A stretch of 64,000 bases of DNA from Hanstruepera neustonica (GTDB taxonomy: Bacteria; Bacteroidota; Bacteroidia; Flavobacteriales; Flavobacteriaceae), in NCBI RefSeq assembly GCF_002895005.1, contig NZ_POWF01000003.1, positions 62,001 to 126,000 of the forward strand. Direction: 5' to 3'. Position numbers and translations under genes: made by a program. The number at the start of each line of letters is the position of its first letter. Position 1 is the first letter of the stretch. The notes beneath the pieces were generated by a model. The model was not told the DNA's origin. It did not search any database and saw only the letters and a list, made by a program, of their open reading frames with translations. Below, piece by piece: positions 46,097 to 53,568 of the stretch.

Positions 46097-46213
46097 TTGT
46101 AACTTATCGAAAAATCGGGTGCTTTTAATCGATATTTTCCTACATTTACTCAAAGATAAAAGTGTATTTATCTGAAATTAAGCCATTTATGTGATTTTTG
46201 TGTTTCGTCGATA
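46097..46213 (+). promoter_or_regulatory. Repeats upstream of the DUF1456 gene related to those at 15.9 and 36.2 kb
   Basis: TTGTAACTTATCGAAA (46097-46112) and GTGCTTTTAATCGATA (46119-46134) lie 22 bp apart; the second matches the GTGCATTTCATCGATA motif at 14 of 16 bases. A third copy, TTGTGTTTCGTCGATA (46198-46213), matches at 12 of 16. They lie between the divergent TerB-like and DUF1456 genes. Confidence 0.5.
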
Positions 46214-46274
46214 AATTCAGATTTCAGGTTTTAGACACGGATTTTAAACACCCAATCAAACCAAATACATAATA

Positions 46275-46553
46275 ATGACAAACAACGATATTTTTAAAAA
46301 ACTGCGTGTAGCTCTAAAACTCCGCGATGATGAAATCGTGAAAATTTTAGAATTGGTAGATTTTAGAATTTCCAAAAGTGAATTAGGGGCTTTTTTCAGA
46401 AATGAGGATCACCCAAAATATAAAGAATGTGGCGATCAGATTTTACGTAATTTCCTTAACGGATTGGTTATACATTTAAGAGGGCCCATGCCTCCTAAAA
46501 AGAAATCTGCAAAAAGGTACCATAAGCCTGAACAAAAAAAGAGCAACAAATAA
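46275..46553 (+). CDS. Short DUF1456 family protein
   Basis: Residues 1-68 match one DUF1456 unit ('MTNNDIFKKLRVALKLRDDE', 'FRISKSELGAFFRNEDHPKY', 'CGDQILRNFLNGLVIHLRG'). E. coli YehS (about 156 residues) has two such units; this protein has one and then a basic 20-residue tail ('KKKSAKRYHKPEQKKSNK'), 92 residues in all. It may bind nucleic acid through the tail, but that is inference. ATG start. Its stop codon lies in the loop of the terminator hairpin. Confidence 0.82.
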   Translation: MTNNDIFKKLRVALKLRDDEIVKILELVDFRISKSELGAFFRNEDHPKYKECGDQILRNFLNGLVIHLRGPMPPKKKSAKRYHKPEQKKSNK

Positions 46554-46566
46554 ATGTTGCTCTTTT
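46537..46566. terminator. Bidirectional terminator between the DUF1456 gene and sucC
   Basis: AAAAGAGCAACA and TGTTGCTCTTTT make a perfect 12-bp stem with a 6-base loop. T runs lie on both strands, so it serves both converging genes. Confidence 0.85.
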
Positions 46567-46591
46567 AATATTTATAATATTATTTCCTGTT

Positions 46592-47782
46592 TTAAGAAAG
46601 GACTTGCTGTACTTTATCAGCTGCTTCCTGAAATTCAGTGGCACTCATAACATCTAATCCAGAGTTATCTATTAACTCTTTCGCTATATCGGCATTGGTA
46701 CCCTGCAAGCGTACAATAATTGGCACATTTATCGTTCCCATATTCTTATAGGCATCAATAACACCCTGTGCTACACGATCACAACGCACAATACCTCCAA
46801 AGATATTGATTAAGATAGCCTTAACATTAGGATCCTTTAAAATGATCTTAAAGGCAGCTTCTACTCTGGCAGCATCAGCAGTTCCTCCAACATCTAAAAA
46901 GTTGGCTGGTTCACCACCTGCTTGCTTGATTAAATCCATAGTAGCCATAGCCAATCCAGCTCCATTAACCATACAACCAACATTACCATCTAAATCTACA
47001 TAGTTTAAGCCAACTTCTTTAGCTTCAACCTCAATCGGGTTTTCTTCACGTAAGTCTCTTAAATCGGTGTAATCTTTATGTCTGTAAAGCGCATTGTCGT
47101 CAATGGTTACTTTAGCATCAACAGCCATAATTTTGTTATCACTAGTTTTTAAAACTGGGTTGATTTCAAATAGAGATGAATCTGATTTTACATAAGCGGT
47201 GTAAAGCGCCGTAACAAACTTGGTCATTTCCTTAAATGCGGTTCCACTCAAACCTAGGTTAAAAGCAACTCGTCTCGCTTGAAAAGGCATCAAACCAACA
47301 GCAGGATCAATTTCTTCTGTAAATATCAAATGAGGCGTTTCTTCTGCAACGGTTTCAATATCCATACCGCCTTCTGTAGAATACATGATCATGTTACGCC
47401 CGGTGCCTCTATTCAACAATACTGACATATAGAACTCACTCGTTTCACTTTCACCAGGATAGTAAACATCTTCAGCAATTAAAACCTGATGAACACGTTT
47501 ACCTTCAGCAGAAGTTTGAGGTGTCACTAAATTCATCCCAATGATTTGTCCAGCAATTTCTTCTACTTCTTTTAAGTTTTTGGCCAACTTAACACCACCT
47601 CCTTTACCACGTCCGCCAGCATGAACCTGTGCTTTTATAACATGCCAACCTGTGCCTGTTTCATCGGTTAATTGTTTGGCCGCAGCAACAGCTTCTTGAG
47701 GACTTTGCGCAACAATTCCGCGTTGAATACGCACACCAAAACTATTTAATATTTCTTTTCCTTGATATTCGTGTAAGTTCAT
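46592..47782 (-). CDS. sucC: Succinate-CoA ligase subunit beta
   Basis: SucC forms the nucleotide-binding half of succinyl-CoA synthetase in the TCA cycle. The 396 residues open with 'MNLHEYQGKEILNSFGV' and include the ATP-grasp elements 'VIKAQVHAGGRGKGGGVKLA' (about 44-63), 'EINPVLKTSDNKIMAVDAK' and the C-terminal 'GCMVNGAGLAMATMDLIKQA', 'NFLDVGGTAD' and 'NIFGGIVRCD'. Length is normal for bacterial SucC (388-400). The alpha subunit sucD is not adjacent. A TACTTTTG -7 box lies upstream on the minus strand. Confidence 0.97.
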   Translation of the reverse strand: MNLHEYQGKEILNSFGVRIQRGIVAQSPQEAVAAAKQLTDETGTGWHVIKAQVHAGGRGKGGGVKLAKNLKEVEEIAGQIIGMNLVTPQTSAEGKRVHQVLIAEDVYYPGESETSEFYMSVLLNRGTGRNMIMYSTEGGMDIETVAEETPHLIFTEEIDPAVGLMPFQARRVAFNLGLSGTAFKEMTKFVTALYTAYVKSDSSLFEINPVLKTSDNKIMAVDAKVTIDDNALYRHKDYTDLRDLREENPIEVEAKEVGLNYVDLDGNVGCMVNGAGLAMATMDLIKQAGGEPANFLDVGGTADAARVEAAFKIILKDPNVKAILINIFGGIVRCDRVAQGVIDAYKNMGTINVPIIVRLQGTNADIAKELIDNSGLDVMSATEFQEAADKVQQVLS

Positions 47783-47807
47783 CTTGTAATCAAAATTTAA
47801 AGTGGCA

Positions 47808-47815
47808 CAAAAGTA
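47808..47815 (-). promoter_or_regulatory. -7 promoter box for sucC
   Basis: Minus strand TACTTTTG, a perfect TAnnTTTG match, 25 bases upstream of the ATG at 47782. Confidence 0.55.
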
Positions 47816-47930
47816 ATCATACTAATACTTTTTACCAATAAATTTTAGCGGAAGTATTTATTTGCTTTTTAATTGGCCGAAATTTGATATAAATACCCTT
47901 ATATTCTATAGCCTGAAATGAAATACTTTT

Positions 47931-47938
47931 TAGTTTTG
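47931..47938 (+). promoter_or_regulatory. -7 promoter box for lysA
   Basis: TAGTTTTG, a perfect TAnnTTTG match, 22 bases upstream of the ATG at 47961. Confidence 0.55.
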
Positions 47939-47960
47939 CAAAATCTAAAAATTTAATAAA

Positions 47961-49166
47961 ATGCATTCAAACACCTTATTAGAAATTGCATCGGAATATG
48001 GAAGTCCGGTTTATGTTTATGACTCTGAAAAAATGGCCTCCCAATATAAACGTTTAACAAATGCTTTTAATAAGGTGAAACAGGTGAAGATTAACTACGC
48101 CGTGAAGGCGTTATCCAATATTTCTGTTCTTAAACTTATGAACTCATTGGGTTCAGGATTGGATACGGTTTCTATCCAAGAGGTAAAACTAGGGTTGGTT
48201 GCTGGTTTTTCACCTGAAAACATTATTTACACCCCTAATGGTGTATCGCTTGAGGAAATAGAACTTGCTGCCAATTTAGGAGTTCAAATTAATATTGATA
48301 ACCTATCTATATTAGAACAATTTGGTACAAAATATCCAAAAACACCTGTTTGCATTCGCATTAACCCACACGTTATGGCTGGCGGAAACACGAATATTTC
48401 CGTTGGGCACATTGATAGTAAATTTGGCATTTCCATCCATCAAATACCTCATATTTTAAGGATTGTTGAAAATACCCATATGACCATTAATGGAATTCAT
48501 ATGCACACGGGAAGTGATATTTTGGATATTGATGTGTTTTTATATGCCAGTGAAATCCTTTTTGAAACAGCCAAAAACTTTAAAAATCTTGAATTTATAG
48601 ATTTTGGGTCAGGATTTAAAGTGCCGTATAAAGAAGGTGATATTGAGACCAATATTGAAGAGTTTGGCAAAAAATTGAGCAAGCGTTTTACTGCGTTTTG
48701 TGAAGAATATGGTAAAGAACTCACCTTGGCTTTTGAACCTGGAAAATTTCTAGTGAGTGAAGCTGGTTATTTTTTAACTAAAGTTAACGTGGTCAAACAA
48801 ACAACCTCAACAGTTTTCGCTCAAGTGGATTCGGGTTTTAACCACCTCATCCGACCTATGCTATACGGTTCACAACATGAAATTATTAATATTTCAAATC
48901 CCGATGGACGCGAGCGCTTTTATTCGGTTGTAGGGTATATTTGTGAAACAGATACTTTCGCTAACAATAGACGAATTAGTGAAATTACAGAAGGTGATAT
49001 TTTGGCATTTAAAAATGCTGGAGCCTATTGTTATTCTATGGCGTCTAACTATAATTCCCGATACAGACCTGCCGAGGTTTTATGGCTGAAGGGCAAGCCA
49101 CATTTGATACGCAAGCGTGAAACTTTTGATGATATCATTAAAAACCAAATAGAAATAACATTATAA
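47961..49166 (+). CDS. lysA: Diaminopimelate decarboxylase
   Basis: This fold-type III PLP enzyme makes L-lysine from meso-diaminopimelate. The 401 residues contain the PLP lysine in 'KINYAVKALSN' (Lys about 49), the Gly-rich 'FGISIHQIPHI', 'IHMHTGSDI', 'FIDFGSGFKVPYKEGD', the PLP phosphate and carboxylate motif 'AFEPGKFLVSEAGY' and the cross-subunit Cys in 'GYICETDTFANNR'. dapD of the same pathway is at 16696 but is not linked in an operon. Own promoter box upstream. Confidence 0.95.
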   Translation: MHSNTLLEIASEYGSPVYVYDSEKMASQYKRLTNAFNKVKQVKINYAVKALSNISVLKLMNSLGSGLDTVSIQEVKLGLVAGFSPENIIYTPNGVSLEEIELAANLGVQINIDNLSILEQFGTKYPKTPVCIRINPHVMAGGNTNISVGHIDSKFGISIHQIPHILRIVENTHMTINGIHMHTGSDILDIDVFLYASEILFETAKNFKNLEFIDFGSGFKVPYKEGDIETNIEEFGKKLSKRFTAFCEEYGKELTLAFEPGKFLVSEAGYFLTKVNVVKQTTSTVFAQVDSGFNHLIRPMLYGSQHEIINISNPDGRERFYSVVGYICETDTFANNRRISEITEGDILAFKNAGAYCYSMASNYNSRYRPAEVLWLKGKPHLIRKRETFDDIIKNQIEITL

Positions 49167-49256
49167 GAACATTTGTCCATTGGACGAATTAAAGAATATA
49201 GATTTGCTCATGTTCTGAAATTACTGTAATTTTTGTGACCATAAATTTCGGTATCC

Positions 49257-50342
49257 ATGAGCAAAAAATTCTTTGTAGATCCTGATATAAAAGTTGCAGA
49301 GACATTGCCTGCTGATTTTTATAGAAGCCAAAACGTTTTCGAGGACATTAAGGAAAAGGTTTTTGTCAAAACTTGGCAATTCATTGGTGACGAAAATTTA
49401 GTCCCATTCAATCAAACAGTTCATCCATTTATTCTTCTGGATAATTACATTACCGAACCCTTGGTGTTATCTCGAGATGAGGAAGACAGTATCAAATGCT
49501 TCAGCAATGTCTGTACCCACCGAGGCAACATTGTTGTTAACAATCCTGGGAAGATGAAACAGCTGCGGTGCATGTATCATGGTCGCCGTTTTGGATTGGA
49601 TGGAACCTTTAAATCCATGCCCGAGTTTGAAGAAGCCGAAAACTTCCCGAGACCTTGTGATAGTTTACGTGAGTTTTTGGTGAGAACATTGGGACCTTTT
49701 GTATTTGTGGGCTTAAACCCATCTTTTGATTTGGATGATGTATTGAGCGTTATGATAGAACGTATTGGTTTTTTACCATTGCATCAGTTTAAATGGGATA
49801 CTGGTTCTAGTAAAGATTATTTGGTTAATTGTCATTGGGCGTTATATTGTGATAATTATTTGGAAGGATTTCATATTCCTTTTGTTCATGACGACCTAAA
49901 TAGTGTTCTGGACTATGGTAATTATACTACTGAAATCTACACCCATTGTAATTTACAAATAGGCTATGCTAATGAAGGTGAAGAGGTTTTTGACCTACCA
50001 CAATATCATAAAGATTATGGCGAAAACATTGCCGCTTATTATTATTGGATTTTCCCGAATATGATGTTTAATTTTTATCCTTGGGGCTTGTCTATTAATG
50101 TGGTTAAACCTATTAGCCTGAACAAAACCAAAGTATCCTTTATTACTTACGTTTATGACGAAACGAAACTGAATAAAGGTGCTGGTGCACTTTTGGATAA
50201 AGTAGAACGCGAAGACGAGTTTGTAGTTGAAGGCGTCCACAAAGGTGTTCAATCGCGCTATTATAACACAGGTCGTTTTTCGCCAACTCGTGAAAAAGGG
50301 GTTCATCATTTTCATGGTTTGCTTGCTAAATATTTAAAATAG
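49257..50342 (+). CDS. Rieske non-heme iron oxygenase, alpha subunit type
   Basis: The 361 residues show an N-terminal Rieske [2Fe-2S] site, 'CTHRGNIVV' (about 84-92) and 'RCMYHGRRFGLDG' (about 101-113), and a catalytic domain with the mononuclear iron motif 'DNYLEGFHIPFVHDDL' (about 200-215). This is the layout of ring-hydroxylating dioxygenase and choline/carnitine monooxygenase alpha subunits. No reductase or beta subunit is nearby, so electron donors must come from elsewhere, and the substrate is unknown. The START-like gene follows after one base. Confidence 0.9.
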   Translation: MSKKFFVDPDIKVAETLPADFYRSQNVFEDIKEKVFVKTWQFIGDENLVPFNQTVHPFILLDNYITEPLVLSRDEEDSIKCFSNVCTHRGNIVVNNPGKMKQLRCMYHGRRFGLDGTFKSMPEFEEAENFPRPCDSLREFLVRTLGPFVFVGLNPSFDLDDVLSVMIERIGFLPLHQFKWDTGSSKDYLVNCHWALYCDNYLEGFHIPFVHDDLNSVLDYGNYTTEIYTHCNLQIGYANEGEEVFDLPQYHKDYGENIAAYYYWIFPNMMFNFYPWGLSINVVKPISLNKTKVSFITYVYDETKLNKGAGALLDKVEREDEFVVEGVHKGVQSRYYNTGRFSPTREKGVHHFHGLLAKYLK

Positions 50343-50343
50343 T

Positions 50344-50856
50344 ATGGAAAAACTTCAATGGCATTCGTTTGAAAAGAAGATTTACATAAAATCTACCGTT
50401 GAAAAACTTTATGAATTATGGGCTTCCGAAAAGGGTATCACCTCTTGGTTCTTAAGTCAAGCAAAGTTTAAGGATAAAAACGGAAACTTAAAAGATAAAA
50501 CAGAATTCGTTCAAAATAGAGATACTTATACTTGGCATTGGCATAATTGGGATGGTGAAGCCAATGGAACCATATTGCAGGCCAATGGCAAAGATTATTT
50601 GGAATTTACTTTCGAAGGTTCTAAAGTCTCTATAAAATTGGAAGAAAAAAATGGAGTTGTCATTGTTATTTTAAAACAGTTTGAAATTCCAGAAGATGAC
50701 GAAAGTAAATTGCGTATTCATTTTGGGTGTAGCAACGGATGGACTTTTTGGCTCACAAACTTAAAGGCATTCGTTGAACATGGCATTTTGCTCAATGAAA
50801 CTGAAATTAATTTAAAGGAAAATGAACTTTCAGGCTATGTGTTTGTAAATATGTAA
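50344..50856 (+). CDS. START-like/SRPBCC domain protein
   Basis: The 170 residues form one helix-grip domain of the AHA1/SRPBCC type: 'YIKSTVEKLYELWASEKGIT' (about 13-32), 'TYTWHWHNWDGEANGTILQA' (about 60-80) and a long C-terminal helix ('NGWTFWLTNLKAFVEHGI'). These folds bind hydrophobic ligands or act on chaperones. The stop of the Rieske oxygenase gene is one base upstream, so both are probably translated from one mRNA, but a joint role is not known. The 245 bases downstream contain an AGTCTTTT/AAAAGACT inverted repeat (50893-50919). Confidence 0.82.
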   Translation: MEKLQWHSFEKKIYIKSTVEKLYELWASEKGITSWFLSQAKFKDKNGNLKDKTEFVQNRDTYTWHWHNWDGEANGTILQANGKDYLEFTFEGSKVSIKLEEKNGVVIVILKQFEIPEDDESKLRIHFGCSNGWTFWLTNLKAFVEHGILLNETEINLKENELSGYVFVNM

Positions 50857-50892
50857 CCTAACCTTTTTTTTACTATCTTTAAAATCTCCTCA

Positions 50893-50919
50893 AGTCTTTT
50901 TAATAGCATATAAAAGACT
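50893..50919. repeat. 8-bp inverted repeat upstream of the SGNH-like/MBOAT pair
   Basis: AGTCTTTT (50893-50900) and AAAAGACT (50912-50919) with an 11-base loop. No T tract follows, so it is not a clear terminator. The rest of 50857-51101 holds no gene I accept; a -7-like TATCTTTA lies near 50874. Confidence 0.35.
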
Positions 50920-51101
50920 CGTATATATGAAATCAACCAAAATTTTTGCGCCCTGGGCTGCAATAAATTTGACTTCAAATCACTATTCTAAACCTACAGC
51001 TTATTTCCTATCCATAAGATTTGCCATCTGTACAACAGATAATGCATACATCTCCTACTTTTCTAATTTACTAAAAACACTTTTAACCAACCAAAAACCA
51101 T

Positions 51102-52139
51102 ATGAACCTTAAACTTTCATTCTTTGTTACGCTAATCTTAAGTCTTGTGGCAATAGTATCTTGGGAATGTTATTGGCGCTATCAAGGGCTTGAACCTAAT
51201 ATTGACGACAATAAAAACCTTTGGGCCAATCAGCGTGCTAAACTGGAGAATTTTCAAGCAAACACAGCCATTTTTATAGGCTCATCTAGAATCCTATATG
51301 ACATTCAATTAGATGTTTGGGAAACTGATACAAATACTAAACCTATCATGTTAGCCGTTCAAGGGGCTTCACCTATACCTGTTTTTAAAGACATAGTTGA
51401 AAAAACCAATTACAATGGCTTGTTGGTAGTTGGTGTCACACCAGGGTTGTTTTTTTCAACCCTTTTTCCTGAAGCCTCGCCCATAAAACGACCGCAGTCA
51501 CTCGTCGATTATTATTACAATAGAACATACGCTCAAAGGCTTAATCATAAACTATCCGTGCCACTTCAAAAACATTTAGCCTTCTACAGGGATGGTGATG
51601 AAAGTTGGGATAGTGATGTTGACCTTAAAACATTATTGAACAAAATTCAATTAAAGGAACGATCTGAACCCTTTTATCCACCATTCAATAATTTTGAAGA
51701 AATCACTTTAGAGCGACATATGAAAATGCCTGAACGCATGATAACGGATACGGCCTATGCCAACACCGTCAAGGAAGTCTGGAAAACACTTTTAGGTGGT
51801 GATTTTCCACCTCCTGAAAGGGAAGCAACAACAAATGCTTTTGTGGAGCTGGCAAAAAAATTCAAGGATAAAGGGGGTCAATTGGTTTTAGTTAGATGTC
51901 CTTCCTCCGGCCTTTTTAAAGAGGCGGAAAGCAAAGGTTTTTCAAGAGATCTATTTTGGGATGAATTGGTCAAAAAAGCAGATGTCAAAAGTTATCATTA
52001 CATGGATTATGAACAATTTGGCAACCTAAATCTGCCAGAATGGTCTCATCTCTCAACTGAAGATGCCAGATTTTTCACAGCCGAACTTATCAAAATCATG
52101 AAAGAAGACGGTATTTCGTTTAACTCTAAAACCAACTAA
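51102..52139 (+). CDS. Membrane-anchored SGNH-like protein paired with an MBOAT acyltransferase
   Basis: This 345-residue protein has an N-terminal membrane anchor (about 5-22) and a large extracytoplasmic part. 'IFIGSSR' (about 57-63) resembles the GxS/GDS nucleophile loop, and 'EWSHLSTEDARFF' near residue 313 carries the His and Asp expected late in SGNH hydrolases. I do not recognise a named family. The MBOAT gene starts 2 bases downstream, so the pair resembles AlgI-AlgJ/X and DltB-DltD systems in which an MBOAT brings acyl groups out and an SGNH protein moves them to a glycan. Confidence 0.75.
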   Translation: MNLKLSFFVTLILSLVAIVSWECYWRYQGLEPNIDDNKNLWANQRAKLENFQANTAIFIGSSRILYDIQLDVWETDTNTKPIMLAVQGASPIPVFKDIVEKTNYNGLLVVGVTPGLFFSTLFPEASPIKRPQSLVDYYYNRTYAQRLNHKLSVPLQKHLAFYRDGDESWDSDVDLKTLLNKIQLKERSEPFYPPFNNFEEITLERHMKMPERMITDTAYANTVKEVWKTLLGGDFPPPEREATTNAFVELAKKFKDKGGQLVLVRCPSSGLFKEAESKGFSRDLFWDELVKKADVKSYHYMDYEQFGNLNLPEWSHLSTEDARFFTAELIKIMKEDGISFNSKTN

Positions 52140-52141
52140 TT

Positions 52142-53557
52142 ATGCTGTTTAATTCATTAAGTTTTATGGTGTTTTTGGTAATCGTTTTAGCACTCTATTA
52201 CTCAAAACTATTTAGTTGGAACAATAAAAAGCGAATGCTTTTATTGGCTAGTTATATATTTTATGGACTTTGGAATCCACCATTGGTCATTTTGCTTTGG
52301 ATTTCAACTGTGGTTGATTGGACTGCTGGTAAAAAATTGGCAATAGAAGAAAATCAACGAAAGCGAAAAATGTGGTTACTGTTAAGCATGATTGTAAACC
52401 TTGGATTTCTAGCTTTCTTTAAATACGGGAATTTCCTTTTGGAAAACTTTACGAGTTGTTTGTATGCCATTGGTGTTGAATTTCAAGCACAACCTATGGA
52501 TATTATTCTACCTATGGGAATCTCATTTTATACATTCCAAACCATGTCATATACCATAGATATGTATAATCGAAAAATTGAGCCTGCCAGAACATTTTTG
52601 GATTTCGCACTTTATGTCACCTTCTTCCCACAACTGGTAGCAGGTCCAATTGTTAGAGCCAAAGATTTGATAACCCAATTTTATGAGGAGAAAAAAGCAA
52701 GTGCCAATCAATTTTTTTGGGGAACCTTTCTATTAACAATAGGATTGTTTCAAAAAATAGTTTTGGCCGATACGCTCCTTGCTGAAACTTCTGATACAGT
52801 ATTTGGGTCCAAAGATGTTTTACACAGTTTGGATGCCTGGACGGGAACTTTGGCTTTTTCTGGACAGATATTCTTTGATTTTGCAGGGTATTCAACTTGC
52901 GCTATTGGTATAGCACTTATGCTAGGTATTATTTTACCTGATAATTTTAAGTATCCCTATGCTGCTATTGGTTTTTCTGATTTATGGAAGCGATGGCACA
53001 TTTCACTTTCTACCTGGCTCAGAGATTACCTTTATATTCCATTGGGAGGCAACCGAAATGGAATAATCAGAATGTATGTGGCTTTGATGCTAACCATGCT
53101 TTTGGGCGGATTATGGCATGGTGCTGCATGGACTTTCGTCATTTGGGGAGCCCTTCACGGCATATACTTGGTAGTTGAAAGATTATTAAAAAGTAAGATT
53201 AAAATCAAAATAACAGCCTACAACGGAATCTTCCTAGCTCTCTTGACCTATATGCTGGTAAATGTGACATGGGTATTTTTTAGAGCTAGGGAATTTGTGA
53301 CTGCCAAAAATATGATTGCATCTATGTTCTTTATGAATACCGAGGGCACTAAAGTTTTACAATCATTTGATATTATTAAAGTATTAGTTGTTATCTTAAT
53401 ACTTTTTACAAGCCACTGGATTATGAGAAATACCTCTATGAAGGCTGTTTCTAAAAAATCAAATCCAATTTTGTTTGGAGTGTTTTGGGCTATTTTGGTT
53501 TTCCTAATTGTTATTGCCCAAGGCAGTGGCGAACAATTTATTTATTTTCAATTTTAA
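52142..53557 (+). CDS. MBOAT family O-acyltransferase (AlgI/DltB-like)
   Basis: This 471-residue protein has about eleven membrane segments. It has the MBOAT signature 'LWKRWHISLSTWLRDYLYIP' (about 281-300) and the catalytic His in 'GGLWHGAAWTFVIWGALHG' (about 322-340). N-terminal 'MLFNSLSFMVFLVIVLALYY' is the usual start for the AlgI subgroup. It probably transfers acetyl or another acyl group to an extracytoplasmic polysaccharide, with the preceding SGNH-like protein. The target glycan is not encoded nearby. Confidence 0.92.
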   Translation: MLFNSLSFMVFLVIVLALYYSKLFSWNNKKRMLLLASYIFYGLWNPPLVILLWISTVVDWTAGKKLAIEENQRKRKMWLLLSMIVNLGFLAFFKYGNFLLENFTSCLYAIGVEFQAQPMDIILPMGISFYTFQTMSYTIDMYNRKIEPARTFLDFALYVTFFPQLVAGPIVRAKDLITQFYEEKKASANQFFWGTFLLTIGLFQKIVLADTLLAETSDTVFGSKDVLHSLDAWTGTLAFSGQIFFDFAGYSTCAIGIALMLGIILPDNFKYPYAAIGFSDLWKRWHISLSTWLRDYLYIPLGGNRNGIIRMYVALMLTMLLGGLWHGAAWTFVIWGALHGIYLVVERLLKSKIKIKITAYNGIFLALLTYMLVNVTWVFFRAREFVTAKNMIASMFFMNTEGTKVLQSFDIIKVLVVILILFTSHWIMRNTSMKAVSKKSNPILFGVFWAILVFLIVIAQGSGEQFIYFQF

Positions 53558-53568
53558 AAAACCACTTC

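Noticed and set aside
49176-49186. GTCCATTGGAC palindrome after lysA as a terminator
   Set aside because: The stem is only 4-5 bp and no T tract follows.
50927-51112. 61-codon plus-strand ORF before the SGNH-like gene
   Set aside because: No domain, signal peptide or sensible composition; it runs 11 bases into the start of the next gene and follows no clear promoter. I treat the stretch as leader or spacer.
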